Shown: in pieces, positions 24,501 through 33,670 of the stretch
Layout of the letters: every line of letters starts with the position of its first letter
Position numbering within the stretch: the stretch's first letter is position 1
NCBI GenBank assembly: GCA_024403715.1
Contig: JAKSRJ010000023.1
Span: 1-38,825, forward strand
Length of the DNA: 38,825 bases
Source: Saccharofermentans sp.
GTDB taxonomy: Bacteria; Bacillota; Clostridia; Saccharofermentanales; Saccharofermentanaceae
Direction: 5' to 3'
Notes under the pieces: model-generated
The model's input: the letters and a program-made list of their open reading frames with translations, nothing else
The model's database searches: none
What the model was told of the DNA's origin: nothing
Position numbers and translations under genes: made by a program

Positions 24501-24507
24501 AGCGTTT

Positions 24508-25701
24508 ATGTTTACTGCGCTTTTAATTATTATTTATATAGCTTTTATAAGTCTTGGACTTCCAGATTCTATCTTAGGATCTGCATGGCCATTGATGCAC
24601 ATTGAACTTAACGTTCCATCTTCTTACGCTGGATTTGTGACAATGATAATTGCCTTTATGACAGTAGTCTCCAGCTTAATGTCAGACAGACTAAATCGTA
24701 AACTTGGTGCTGGTAAAGTTACTGCGATTAGTGTGTTGATGACAGCTTTTTCGCTTTTGGGTTTCTCGCTAAGTACTAAGTTTTATATGCTCTGTCTTAT
24801 TGCTATTCCGTATGGACTTGGTGCAGGTGCAATTGATGCAGCACTTAATAACTATGTAGCGCTTCATTATTCATCAAGACATATGTCTTGGCTTCACATG
24901 AGTTGGGGAATAGGTGCATTTACAGGTCCACTTGTTATGGGTCAGTTTCTTGTTAATGGATTCTCATGGAAGTCTGGGTACTTTGCTATCGCGGTATTTC
25001 AGTTTGTACTCTCTGCTATTATTATTTTTACCCTTCCTTTGTGGAAAAAGGTTGAAGTTGAAGATGCCATAAAGAATGGAGATGACGTTGCTAATAATAA
25101 ATCTTCTAAGGCTCTTTCATTAAAAGAGATAATATCTATTCCTGGTGCGAAGAGTTTATTCTTAGCGTTCCTTTCTTATTCAGCTATCGAGTCTACAATC
25201 ATTTTGTGGGCAACAAGTTTTATTAGTGAGACACGTGGCATAAGTGCTACAGAAGTTGCAAGCTATGGTGCTCTCTATACTCTTGGAATCACTATAGGAA
25301 GATTTTTAAGTGGATTTATCTCTGACAAGCTTGGCGATCGTAATATGATTCGCTTGGGATGTGGTGTGATTTTAGTAGCTCTACTAATTATATGTGTTCC
25401 TGTCGGAGGCGCTACAGTAACTGCAATAGGACTAGTTCTCTCTGGTGTTGGTTCAGGTCCTATCTATCCTTCAATCATTCACTCTACACCTAAGAATTTT
25501 GGGGCGGATAAGTCACAGGCTTTGATCGGTGTTCAGATGGCATTTGCCTACATGGGAACTACTTTTTGCCCACCTATATTTGGCTTTTTGGCACAGACAT
25601 TTACTGTAAAGCTTTTTCCAATATATCTCATACTTTTCTTCGTTCTTATGTATTTGATGTCTGAGATGGTTAATAGAATTACTGGAAAGGCAACAAATTA
25701 A
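24508..25701 (+). CDS. MFS transporter
   Basis: A 397-residue major facilitator with 12 predicted helices. Family features include the loop 2-3 region SSLMSDRLNRKLGAGK near residue 57 and, in the second half, RFLSGFISDKLGDRN with the acidic/basic loop repeat. The group resembles the FucP-type or 'sugar MFS' permeases, but substrate is not readable. The mRNA is predicted to begin at the ATG itself. It is followed after 2 bp by the SLC13/ArsB-like permease gene, and both face a divergent tetR; drug, sugar or organic acid movement are all possible. Confidence 0.88.
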   Translation: MFTALLIIIYIAFISLGLPDSILGSAWPLMHIELNVPSSYAGFVTMIIAFMTVVSSLMSDRLNRKLGAGKVTAISVLMTAFSLLGFSLSTKFYMLCLIAIPYGLGAGAIDAALNNYVALHYSSRHMSWLHMSWGIGAFTGPLVMGQFLVNGFSWKSGYFAIAVFQFVLSAIIIFTLPLWKKVEVEDAIKNGDDVANNKSSKALSLKEIISIPGAKSLFLAFLSYSAIESTIILWATSFISETRGISATEVASYGALYTLGITIGRFLSGFISDKLGDRNMIRLGCGVILVALLIICVPVGGATVTAIGLVLSGVGSGPIYPSIIHSTPKNFGADKSQALIGVQMAFAYMGTTFCPPIFGFLAQTFTVKLFPIYLILFFVLMYLMSEMVNRITGKATN

Positions 25702-25703
25702 AG

Positions 25704-26822
25704 ATGATTAGGAAGATTAAAGACTTAATTAAGAACGATACAGTCCTTTTAATCGCGACATTACTTGCGATAGTTTCTTCTATAATTATCACTCCTGATT
25801 TGGAGTATCTAGACTACATTAACTATAGAGTTCTAGCTATCCTGATGGGTCTTATGATTGTCATGGCGGGATTTAAGCGAATGGGTGTGTTTACTGCCGT
25901 TGCACGTGGTTTATTAAAACTCACAGGCTCTGTCCACAGTAGTTCCATGGTTTTGGTAATGCTTTGCTTTTTCTTTTCTATGGCAATTACAAATGATGTA
26001 GCCCTGATCTCATTTGTTCCGTTAACTCTCGAGATGCTTCGTCTGCTTAAGAGGGAAGACTTAGCTATTAGAATTGTCGCTTTACAGACAGTTGCTGCTA
26101 ACTTAGGTAGCATGGCAACTCCTATAGGTAATCCTCAGAACCTATATTTATATGATCTTATGGGTGTTAGCTTTGGCGCATTTATTAAGCTCATGATAGT
26201 TCCTACTTTACTATCTCTAGTATTTTTAGTAGTTGCTATTTTGTTCTCTATTAAAAACGAGAAACTCGAGACATCAAATATCAATAAGGCATCAAAAATA
26301 CCAACAGTAAAGCTAGTAGCATTTATAGCTTTGTTTGGTATTAATGTTCTTACTGTTCTAGGAATAGTTTCTTTTTATGTTTCTTTGCTAATTACTATTA
26401 TCGTGGCAGTAATTCTAGACAGAGGCGCTCTCTTTATTGATTATGCTTTACTTCTAACCTTTTTCATGTTCTTTGTGTTTATTGGAAATATGCAAAGAAT
26501 TGAATCGATTGTAACAATGTTAAACACACTAGTAGCGGGCAAGGAACTAGAGGTAGGTATTCTCTTTTCTCAGGTAATAAGCAATGTACCTGCAGCGATG
26601 CTTTTATCGCCTTTCGCAGAGAGTTTACAGGGGCTTTTGTATGGAGTTTCCCTAGGTGGTCTTGGCACGCTTATAGCTTCCATGGCAAGCCTTATTTCCT
26701 ATAAGTACATAGCAAGAAGTGAGAGCTCAAAAATTAGCTCCTCGAAATACCTTTTCTACTTCACAATCGTTTGCATTATTTTCCTTATTCCACTTTACGT
26801 AGTAGTTAAATTCTTAATGTGA
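25704..26822 (+). CDS. SLC13/ArsB-CitMHS superfamily permease
   Basis: A 372-residue membrane protein of the ion-transporter superfamily. It has about ten helices, with the paired re-entrant-like motifs AITNDVALISFVPLT near residue 94 and MATPIGNPQNLYL near residue 138. A second-half counterpart QVISNVPAAMLLSPF lies near residue 292. Such proteins carry dicarboxylates, citrate, arsenite or Na+/H+. The length is shorter than DASS transporters (~450), nearer to small ArsB-like proteins. It starts 2 bp after the MFS stop, with GGAAAGG inside the MFS 3' end, so the two are one operon. Confidence 0.82.
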   Translation: MIRKIKDLIKNDTVLLIATLLAIVSSIIITPDLEYLDYINYRVLAILMGLMIVMAGFKRMGVFTAVARGLLKLTGSVHSSSMVLVMLCFFFSMAITNDVALISFVPLTLEMLRLLKREDLAIRIVALQTVAANLGSMATPIGNPQNLYLYDLMGVSFGAFIKLMIVPTLLSLVFLVVAILFSIKNEKLETSNINKASKIPTVKLVAFIALFGINVLTVLGIVSFYVSLLITIIVAVILDRGALFIDYALLLTFFMFFVFIGNMQRIESIVTMLNTLVAGKELEVGILFSQVISNVPAAMLLSPFAESLQGLLYGVSLGGLGTLIASMASLISYKYIARSESSKISSSKYLFYFTIVCIIFLIPLYVVVKFLM

Positions 26823-26837
26823 TATTTACAATAGCCC

Positions 26838-26857
26838 TATAGTATTAATGCTATAAT
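26838..26857 (+). promoter_or_regulatory. Extended -10 promoter with overlapping palindrome, upstream of the GH17-like gene
   Basis: TGCTATAAT (26849-26857) is a perfect extended -10. TATAGTATT/AATGCTATA (26838-26855, one G-U-type mismatch) is an 18-bp imperfect palindrome covering it, of the size of LacI-type operators. No regulator gene is adjacent. Confidence 0.5.
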
Positions 26858-26879
26858 TCTGACTAGGTGGAGGTGCTTT

Positions 26880-27773
26880 ATGAGCAACAGAATTTTACCA
26901 GTCAAAAAGGCTATTTGTTATTCCGGTTATCGTGATGGTCAATCTCCATCCGGCAGCATGCCAACAAGAGCTCAAATCGAAGAGGATATGGCTATTCTTA
27001 ATAGCGAAGGATACGAGTACATCAGAATGTATGATCCTAATGAGCATGCTCGTATGGTGTTAGAGACAATCCGTGCCAACAATTATCCTATGAAGTGCAT
27101 GATTGGTATCGATGATCAGCCAGAAGTTAACTCTCATAATTGTATTTTCGGAGAGCAGAATTTCACGGATGAAGAGCTTCTTGCTCATGCTAAGCGTAAC
27201 GATAACGAGCTTGATAAGTTAATCGCTCTAGCCAATGAATTTGAAGATATCATTAATGTCGTTTCTGTTGGTAATGAGAGCCATTTTGAATTGGTAGGAC
27301 ATTTCGTTCCAGAAGAGAGACTCATCGCTCATGTAAATAAGCTTCACGCTAATGTAAAGCAGCCAGTTACTTACAATGAGACTATCGGTGCATGGTTTGA
27401 TTGTAAGGAATTAGCTAAGGCAGTAGACCTTGTTAGCTTCCATAGTTATCCATATCATGTTGGTACTTCAATCGAGAATGCTATGGATGAGCATGACGAC
27501 AATATTAAGAACATTCGCGCTGCTTTCCCTGATAAGGAAATCTGCATTACTGAGCTTGGTTGGACTACTAATACGGCTCATACGGATCGCCCTGGATATG
27601 CATGTGTAGAAAATCAGATTAGATACATAACGGAAGTTACAGAATGGCTTAAGAAAGAAGATCTCGTAGGATATTTCTTTGAAGCTTTTGATGAGACTTG
27701 GAAGGCAGATGTACCTGAGGCTTCTGAGTGCAACTGGGGAATCTACGGCATGGACCGTAAGCGTAAGTGGTGA
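26880..27773 (+). CDS. GH17-like intracellular glycoside hydrolase
   Basis: A 297-residue (beta/alpha)8-type protein. YIRMYDPNEHA near residue 47, VSVGNESHFE with the candidate acid/base Glu133, and ICITELGWTT with the candidate nucleophile Glu225, follow the GH17 pattern (VGNE and ETGW). There is no signal peptide, so it should act on imported oligosaccharides. GH17 enzymes mostly attack beta-1,3-glucans, but this is a short and distant member, so substrate is open. The start follows GGTGGAGG by 6 bases. It heads an operon with xylulokinase and a fucose/arabinose-type isomerase. Confidence 0.75.
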   Translation: MSNRILPVKKAICYSGYRDGQSPSGSMPTRAQIEEDMAILNSEGYEYIRMYDPNEHARMVLETIRANNYPMKCMIGIDDQPEVNSHNCIFGEQNFTDEELLAHAKRNDNELDKLIALANEFEDIINVVSVGNESHFELVGHFVPEERLIAHVNKLHANVKQPVTYNETIGAWFDCKELAKAVDLVSFHSYPYHVGTSIENAMDEHDDNIKNIRAAFPDKEICITELGWTTNTAHTDRPGYACVENQIRYITEVTEWLKKEDLVGYFFEAFDETWKADVPEASECNWGIYGMDRKRKW

Positions 27774-27778
27774 TTGAC

Positions 27779-29254
27779 ATGCTATTTATTGGAATCGATC
27801 TTGGAACATCTGCAACTAAGCTGTTACTCATGGACGAGAACGGCAATATATTAAATCAGGTATCTAAGGAATATCCTCTAGAATTTCCTAATCCTGGTTG
27901 GAGCGAGCAGCATCCATCGCTTTGGGTTGATGCTGTGATGACTGGTATCCCTGAGCTTTTAGAAGGACAGGATAAATCTCAGGTTAAGGGTATTGGTGCT
28001 GGTGGCCAGATGCATGGTCTTGTTATATTAGATGAAGACGATAATGTTATTCGTCCTGCGATTTTGTGGAATGATGGTCGTACATTCGAAGAAGTTGATT
28101 ATCTTAATAATGAGATTGGAATGGATAAATTAAGCGAGTATACAGCAAATATTGCTTTCGCTGGATTTACTGCTCCTAAGGTTTTGTGGATTAAGAAAAA
28201 CGAACCAGAAAACTTCAGTAAAATTTCTAAGATTATGCTTCCTAAAGACTATATCAATTATGTCTTAACTGGCGTTCGTTGTACTGATGTATCTGATGCC
28301 TCTGGAATGCTTCTATTTGACGTTAAATCAAAGACATGGTCTAAGGAGATGCTCGATATCTGTGGAATAGAAGAAGCTCAAATGGCGGCAATCTACGAGT
28401 CCTACGAGAAGGTAGGAACAATACTTCCTGATATCGCAGAGAAGTTAGGATTAAGTTCAGATGTAGTAGTTGCAGCTGGCGCTGGTGATAACGCTGCAGC
28501 GGCGGTTGGAACTGGTACAGTTGGTGACGGTGCATGTAACATCTCACTTGGAACTTCAGGAACAATCTTTATCTCATCTAAGGAGTTTGGAGTTGATAAT
28601 AACAATGCGCTTCATTCTTTTGCTCATGCTGATGGCAACTATCATCTTATGGGTTGTATGTTATCTGCCGCATCATGTAATAAGTGGCTTATGGATGAGA
28701 TTTATAAGACTTCTGATTATGCGGGTGAGCAGGTGGATATTACTGAAGATAAGCTTGGTAATAACCACGTATTCTTCCTTCCATATCTTATGGGTGAGAG
28801 AAGCCCAATTAACGACACTAATGCTCGTGGAACATTCATCGGAATGACTATGGATACTTCACGTGAAGATATGACTCAGGCCGTGCTTGAAGGTGTTGCT
28901 TTTGCCTTTAGAGATAGCTTGGAAGTAGCTAAGAAATTAGGTATAAAAATCGAGAAAAGTAAGATATGTGGTGGTGGCGCAAAGTCCAAATTATGGAGTA
29001 CAATATTATCAAATATCTTAGACATTAAGCTCGAGATTTTGGAGTCCGAACAGGGCCCTGGAATGGGTGGCGCGATGCTTGCTATGGTAGCGTGTGGCAT
29101 ATACGAGAGCGTCGATGAGGTATGCGCGAAGTTAGTTAAGGTTGTAGATGCTATTGAGCCTACAGAAGAGATAGCTTCAAGATATGAAAAGAGATATCAA
29201 CAATTCCGTGAAATATATCCTGCATTAAAGGCAGTATTCCCGAAGTTGAATTAA
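27779..29254 (+). CDS. xylB: Xylulokinase-type FGGY carbohydrate kinase
   Basis: A 491-residue FGGY kinase. GIDLGTSATK (residues 5-14) is the phosphate loop, GQMHGLV at 76-82 is the xylulokinase-type substrate motif, Asp237 in GAGDNAA is the expected catalytic base, and ICGGGAKSKLW is the adenine-side motif. It phosphorylates a ketopentose, probably D-xylulose, for the pentose phosphate pathway. Start at 27779 gives the usual family N terminus; an in-frame ATG at 27767 would overlap the previous stop. The ribosome binding site GGTGA is weak, which fits coupling to the upstream gene. Confidence 0.9.
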   Translation: MLFIGIDLGTSATKLLLMDENGNILNQVSKEYPLEFPNPGWSEQHPSLWVDAVMTGIPELLEGQDKSQVKGIGAGGQMHGLVILDEDDNVIRPAILWNDGRTFEEVDYLNNEIGMDKLSEYTANIAFAGFTAPKVLWIKKNEPENFSKISKIMLPKDYINYVLTGVRCTDVSDASGMLLFDVKSKTWSKEMLDICGIEEAQMAAIYESYEKVGTILPDIAEKLGLSSDVVVAAGAGDNAAAAVGTGTVGDGACNISLGTSGTIFISSKEFGVDNNNALHSFAHADGNYHLMGCMLSAASCNKWLMDEIYKTSDYAGEQVDITEDKLGNNHVFFLPYLMGERSPINDTNARGTFIGMTMDTSREDMTQAVLEGVAFAFRDSLEVAKKLGIKIEKSKICGGGAKSKLWSTILSNILDIKLEILESEQGPGMGGAMLAMVACGIYESVDEVCAKLVKVVDAIEPTEEIASRYEKRYQQFREIYPALKAVFPKLN

Positions 29255-29284
29255 TAAAAACAAAATATACAGGAGGACAAGATT

Positions 29285-30766
29285 ATGCTTGGCAACAACA
29301 TTCCAGAAGTGAAATTAGGTATCATTGCAGTATCACGTGACTGCTTTCCAATTGCACTTTCTACACAGCGCAGACAGAACATCGTAGCTGCTTACGGTAA
29401 GGGAGTTTATGAGTGCTCCGTCACAGTAGAGAATGAGCTTGATATGGTTAAGGCAGTAGACGAAGTTAAGGGCGCAGGCTGCAATGCTTTGGTAGTATTC
29501 CTTGGTAACTTCGGACCTGAGACACCAGAGACTTTGATTGCTAAGAACTTCGATGGTCCTTGCATGTTCGTAGCTGCTGCTGAGGGTGATGGCGACATGA
29601 TTAATGGTCGTGGTGATGCTTACTGCGGTATGCTTAACTGCTCTTATAACCTTGGTATGAGAAAGATTAAGGGGTATATCCCAGAGTATCCAGTTGGTAC
29701 TGCAGAAGAGATCGCTGACATGATTCGTGAGTTCGTGCCTATCGCTCGCGCTTTAATTGGTCTTTCTTCTTTGAAGCTCATCACATTTGGTCCACGTCCA
29801 CAGGACTTCTTCGCTTGTAATGCTCCTATTAAAGGCCTTTATGAGATTGGTGTTGAGATTGAAGAGAATTCTGAGCTTGATTTGCTCGTAGCTTTTAAAG
29901 AGCACGAGAACGATCCACGTATCCCTGCAGTTTGTGAGGATATGGCTAAGGAGATGGGTGAAGGTAAGTACTATCCAGACCTTTGCGTTCGTATGGCACA
30001 GTTCGAGCTTACACTTCTTGACTGGGCAGAACAGCACAAGGGTTCAAGACAGTATGTTGCTTTCGCTGATAAGTGCTGGCCAGCATTCCCAAGCCAGTTT
30101 GGTTTTGAGCCTTGCTATGTAAACAGCCGTCTCGCATCTCGTGGTATTCCAGTATCTTGTGAAGTAGATATCTACGGTGCTCTTTCTGAGTATATCGGTA
30201 TGTGCGTATCTGGTGATACAGTTACACTTCTTGATATCAACAACTCTGTTCCTCAGTACATCTACGACGAAGATATCAAGGGCAAGTACGATTATAAGCT
30301 TACAGATACATTCATGGGCTTCCATTGTGGTAACACACCAGAGTGTAAGATGTGTTCTTCTCGTGCAGTTAAGTATCAGCTCATCCAGCATCGTTTGCTT
30401 GAGCCAGCAGGTAGTGAGCCAGATTTCACACGTGGTACTTTGGAAGGCGATATCGCTGCAAGCCCAATCACTTTCTATCGTTTGCAGTGCGATAGCGAGG
30501 GAGTGCTTAGAAGCTACATCGCTGAAGGTGAGGTTCTTGATGTTCCATGCCGTTCCTTCGGTGGTATCGGTATCTTCGCTATTAACGAGATGGGCAGATT
30601 CTATCGCCACGTTTTGATTCAGAAGCGTTACCCACACCACGGTGCAGTTGCATTCTCACATGTAGGTAAGTATCTCTTCGAGGTATTTAAGTTCTTAGGT
30701 GTTAGCGACATCGCTTACAACCAGCCAAAGAGCCTCCCATATCCAACTGAGAATCCTTTCTGCTAA
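29285..30766 (+). CDS. L-fucose/L-arabinose isomerase family protein
   Basis: A 493-residue cytoplasmic sugar isomerase. Metal-site residues expected from FucI/AraA are in place: Glu293 in SCEVDIYGAL, Asp317 in TLLDINN, His347 in FMGFHCGNTPEC and a C-terminal HHGAVAFSH. It converts an aldose to a ketose; next to a xylulokinase the likely flow is aldopentose to a ketopentose that the kinase phosphorylates. It is neither a typical XylA nor a standard AraA, so the sugar is uncertain. AGGAGG is 8 bases before the ATG. A perfect terminator follows. Confidence 0.85.
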   Translation: MLGNNIPEVKLGIIAVSRDCFPIALSTQRRQNIVAAYGKGVYECSVTVENELDMVKAVDEVKGAGCNALVVFLGNFGPETPETLIAKNFDGPCMFVAAAEGDGDMINGRGDAYCGMLNCSYNLGMRKIKGYIPEYPVGTAEEIADMIREFVPIARALIGLSSLKLITFGPRPQDFFACNAPIKGLYEIGVEIEENSELDLLVAFKEHENDPRIPAVCEDMAKEMGEGKYYPDLCVRMAQFELTLLDWAEQHKGSRQYVAFADKCWPAFPSQFGFEPCYVNSRLASRGIPVSCEVDIYGALSEYIGMCVSGDTVTLLDINNSVPQYIYDEDIKGKYDYKLTDTFMGFHCGNTPECKMCSSRAVKYQLIQHRLLEPAGSEPDFTRGTLEGDIAASPITFYRLQCDSEGVLRSYIAEGEVLDVPCRSFGGIGIFAINEMGRFYRHVLIQKRYPHHGAVAFSHVGKYLFEVFKFLGVSDIAYNQPKSLPYPTENPFC

Positions 30767-30791
30767 TACGTCGAAATAAGTTTACTCAATC

Positions 30792-30826
30792 AAAAACCGG
30801 TATCCGTAAGGGTACCGGTTTTAAGT
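30792..30826. terminator. Bidirectional terminator between isomerase and PAP2 genes
   Basis: AAAACCGGTA (30793-30802) and TACCGGTTTT (30813-30822) are perfect 10-bp arms with further internal pairing. T runs follow on both strands. Confidence 0.9.
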
Positions 30827-30844
30827 TGTATTTTTAAATCCTAC

Positions 30845-31549
30845 TTAACCTTGGTGATCGAACTTCTTTAAGATAGGAGTAATTAGGTTGCCCCAGTGGA
30901 ACTTACGGGCTAACAGATAACATACAATCGCCAGCGTCGCTCCAGAGAGCATATCCATTATGTAGTGCTGCTTTAAAAAGAGAGTGGAGAGCACAACTGA
31001 CAATGCATATAAGCCGATAAAGATACGTGTTCCAAGAGGAATTTCTTTGCAGCGAGCAACGCCAAGATAGCAGAAAACAGATGACATAGTATGGAAGCTT
31101 GGAAGAAGTCCATGAGCCATTTCTCCAGGGTCCATATCTGTGATAAACCACTGATGCCATCTAGAAAAAATATCCGTTCCTACATTGCTATAAAGTCCTT
31201 CTGCGGCGCGATCCATAGTAGCTGGGAATAAACTTAAAATAACTCCTCCTACAAGGTAAGCTACAGCAAATCCGATTAGATAATCTGCATATCTTTGTCT
31301 TGGCGCCTGTGAGTTTAAAATAGGACAGATAAACCAGAATAAGTATGCGAAGAAATATACTGTAATGAAAACAGGAACGATTGGGATTAAATCGTCGATG
31401 GCAGGGATTTTTGGGATGTAGCTAATAATAGCGAATCTTTGAGATAGAGGTATGCTGACCTTAAAGCAAAGTACGTGCATTAAGATTAATATCAGTCCAG
31501 GAATAATCGAGAAGAGATATATCTTATTCTTAGTGTTTGTGTTGCTCAT
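30845..31549 (-). CDS. PAP2 superfamily membrane phosphatase
   Basis: A 234-residue protein with about six helices. The PAP2 triad is visible as LLPSFHTMSS near residue 154 (motif 2, His) and KQHYIMDMLSGA near residue 203 (motif 3, His and Asp). Motif 1 (KxxxxxxRP) is not obvious, as in the sphingomyelin-synthase-like branch (PAP2_3). It would remove phosphate from, or exchange head groups on, a lipid in the membrane. It starts 28 bp after the PurA-like gene with AAGGAGG seven bases upstream, so it may be the fourth gene of that operon. Confidence 0.85.
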   Translation of the reverse strand: MSNTNTKNKIYLFSIIPGLILILMHVLCFKVSIPLSQRFAIISYIPKIPAIDDLIPIVPVFITVYFFAYLFWFICPILNSQAPRQRYADYLIGFAVAYLVGGVILSLFPATMDRAAEGLYSNVGTDIFSRWHQWFITDMDPGEMAHGLLPSFHTMSSVFCYLGVARCKEIPLGTRIFIGLYALSVVLSTLFLKQHYIMDMLSGATLAIVCYLLARKFHWGNLITPILKKFDHQG

Positions 31550-31577
31550 TTTTAAGCCTCCTTATGAGGTTTCATAT

Positions 31578-32756
31578 CTATAACAAATATGCATCAAATC
31601 TTGAATCTGAACAATATATTGAATCAAAACAATCTATAAACATATCAACTGATAAAGCCTGATCCTTCATAAGAATTTTGTTTTGAGTTGTATCAAGGTG
31701 TGTAACAAAAAGGGTCTTTTGAAGTTTATCTGTGCAGGATGAAAAATCTTGGTCAACGTACTTCATAAATTCATCTTTATTGCCGTGTGTCGCGTATCTT
31801 AAACTACCCTGCCATTCGTTAGGAATATTAGTTGAATCGATAGATGTTAATCCAAGATTTTCTTTATCGCATTCATGTGGAAGTTTTCCATTGCCATGTC
31901 TAGTGACGTAGCTTCTTGTAACATATACCGCTTCATTAAGTGTTATACCTGCTTCTTTGCAGATTAATAGAGGATTATATAGTCCAGTTCTAGACCCAGT
32001 TACATTAGGTAAATATTCCTCTAGAGCTTCATCTAGAAGCAAGCCTTGACCACCTTCGAAAAGCACTTGCTCGTAGTTACCAAAAAGCTTTGATGTATTC
32101 TCTACGGGGGCAATTAATTCGCAGTTACGAAGCATCATCTCAAGTGAATTATGAAGAACAATTTTGTCATTAAAAAGCTCATAATACTCACCCATGTTGT
32201 TCTTGTTAAGGCCTAGATTTTCGAGATGCTTATAAGTGTAGCTGTCTCGTATATCTAAGACTTTATTAACAAGGTCCTTATGCATCAGTGACAGAAAGTC
32301 TCCGATAGTTATCCCAAATCCCAATTTGCTTCTTAAATCACATTCATAAATACCCATTCCACATGAACCATGACGCGAATTACCACGCTTGTTCTCGAGC
32401 GACATATTTATAAAAACATCATCGAGAATTGTCACGTAGGAATTTACATCACCATAGATTTTTGGAATGAAATTATAAAGCGCATGGAAGTCATTTACTT
32501 CTTCGGATAGCTTATATAAATCCGGGTGGTAAGTTTTAGCCCAAAATGTATCTGCTTTTTGTAAGGAGCCTGATGATAATTCATGGAATACAAACCTCTT
32601 ATCAGGAGTCTCTACAGTATGTCCGGACTGAGCTCCACCATTATGCCTTACGACTAGGTTAGACGAGTATTTCTTACAAAAGAAATTGGTGGCAAGGCCT
32701 TTGCCCTCGTCACCAAAGTTTTTACCTATAATAGCGCGACAGTATGGATTACTCAA
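31578..32756 (-). CDS. Divergent adenylosuccinate synthetase (PurA) homologue
   Basis: 392 residues against ~430 for PurA. Kept: the GTP/IMP loop GDEGKG at 15-20 with catalytic Asp16, the second catalytic His46 in QSGHTV, FEGGQGLLLD near 233-242, TRSYVTRHGNGKLPHE near 280-295, and a guanine-site-like VTHLD (351-355). Changed: the GRGIGP block is SCGMGIY, and the Thr/Gly/Arg loop that holds aspartate in PurA is replaced by IPNEWQGSLRYA (311-322). It may therefore phosphorylate a purine-like 6-oxo group and couple something other than aspartate. The TTG start overlaps the vWA stop (TTGA), with AAGGGA 8 bases upstream. It is not the housekeeping PurA by sequence or context. Confidence 0.8.
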   Translation of the reverse strand: MSNPYCRAIIGKNFGDEGKGLATNFFCKKYSSNLVVRHNGGAQSGHTVETPDKRFVFHELSSGSLQKADTFWAKTYHPDLYKLSEEVNDFHALYNFIPKIYGDVNSYVTILDDVFINMSLENKRGNSRHGSCGMGIYECDLRSKLGFGITIGDFLSLMHKDLVNKVLDIRDSYTYKHLENLGLNKNNMGEYYELFNDKIVLHNSLEMMLRNCELIAPVENTSKLFGNYEQVLFEGGQGLLLDEALEEYLPNVTGSRTGLYNPLLICKEAGITLNEAVYVTRSYVTRHGNGKLPHECDKENLGLTSIDSTNIPNEWQGSLRYATHGNKDEFMKYVDQDFSSCTDKLQKTLFVTHLDTTQNKILMKDQALSVDMFIDCFDSIYCSDSRFDAYLL

Positions 32757-33658
32757 AAGAAAAATCCCTTCTTCTTTTTGGTCTTGATAGTGAGTTTACT
32801 TATCGCATTTTTAACTACTGGCTGAGCAGTAGGATCCCACTGCTCGATGATTTTATCCTGATCCTTGCCGTTAATAAGCTCCATAACGGAGATGATAATC
32901 TCAGGAATTCTGTCGACATTAGCCTTAGGAATGACTATAACTCGACCAGGAATTGCCTTGGCGAAATTAGTTGGAACAGTTGTATTTACCGAATATGCTA
33001 GATGAATGTGGAAAAGCTCATACTGCTCTGAAGCCATCTTTGCAAGATCTTCAATCAAGCAAGGTTCAGTTATAGAATCGTTGAATATTTTGTTGATATC
33101 TGATGCTTGAATGTTTGAATGGCAGTCAGCATCGCCGATAGTAAAGAGGAAGCCCTTCTTACCACGTTTTGAATAAGAATCGATAGAGGTATGCTTAGCA
33201 GCGAAATACCAAAGTAAAGGGTAATCCTCAGGTCCGTCTCCACCGCGTCCTTCGAGCCAGAGCTCCATAAGCTGCTCTGCAATTCTAATATCAGACTCGA
33301 AATGCGTAACCTGCAAAGGAGCTCTATCCACAACATCACCGATAGCCGCGAACATCATCTGAGGATCTTCGATTGGCTTTGTAGAATAGATTTTCATCAT
33401 AGTCTCGTGAAGACCATTCTTGGCAATCTCAGCAGAGAGATAACCCATAGATCCTGTTACATCTAATCCGATGAGTACAGGTGTTGAATTAGGATGCTCT
33501 TCAGAGTCTCTAGATTCACGAACGCTTACAAATTTTGGATCGAACTTCTCAGCGATTGTATGACTCTTAAAGATATCATTTGCTGTAGAATCATGTGTGA
33601 TTTTTGAACTGTCCTTAAGTCTGGACCAGTCAGAACTTCTGTAACTTCCGTAACCCAT
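32753..33658 (-). CDS. vWA-domain protein (MIDAS type)
   Basis: A 301-residue cytoplasmic protein. A short Ser/Asp-rich N terminus precedes a von Willebrand A domain: the metal-ion site DVTGSMG with Asp66, Thr68 and Ser70, IGDVVD near 107-111, GGDGPEDYP near 139-147 and FTIGDADCH near 172. The GDGPED block is typical of vWA domains in alpha-kinase-like and stress proteins. A Lys-rich C terminus ends KKKGFFF. No enzyme activity is expected; vWA domains usually bind partners through Mg2+. Start: AAGGAG is 6 bases upstream of the ATG, 12 bp after the pseudokinase gene. It is coupled to the PurA-like gene by overlapping stop and start. Confidence 0.85.
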   Translation of the reverse strand: MGYGSYRSSDWSRLKDSSKITHDSTANDIFKSHTIAEKFDPKFVSVRESRDSEEHPNSTPVLIGLDVTGSMGYLSAEIAKNGLHETMMKIYSTKPIEDPQMMFAAIGDVVDRAPLQVTHFESDIRIAEQLMELWLEGRGGDGPEDYPLLWYFAAKHTSIDSYSKRGKKGFLFTIGDADCHSNIQASDINKIFNDSITEPCLIEDLAKMASEQYELFHIHLAYSVNTTVPTNFAKAIPGRVIVIPKANVDRIPEIIISVMELINGKDQDKIIEQWDPTAQPVVKNAISKLTIKTKKKKGFFF

Positions 33659-33670
33659 ATTGTTATCTCC

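Noticed and set aside
24318..24605. 95-codon frame upstream of the MFS gene
   Set aside because: It runs through the palindrome, the terminator hairpin and into the MFS coding region, has no ribosome binding site and no recognisable product.
31578..32756. Calling this gene the housekeeping purA
   Set aside because: The aspartate-binding loop is absent, the GRGIGP block is altered, it is about 40 residues short, and it sits in a vWA/pseudokinase operon rather than a purine locus.
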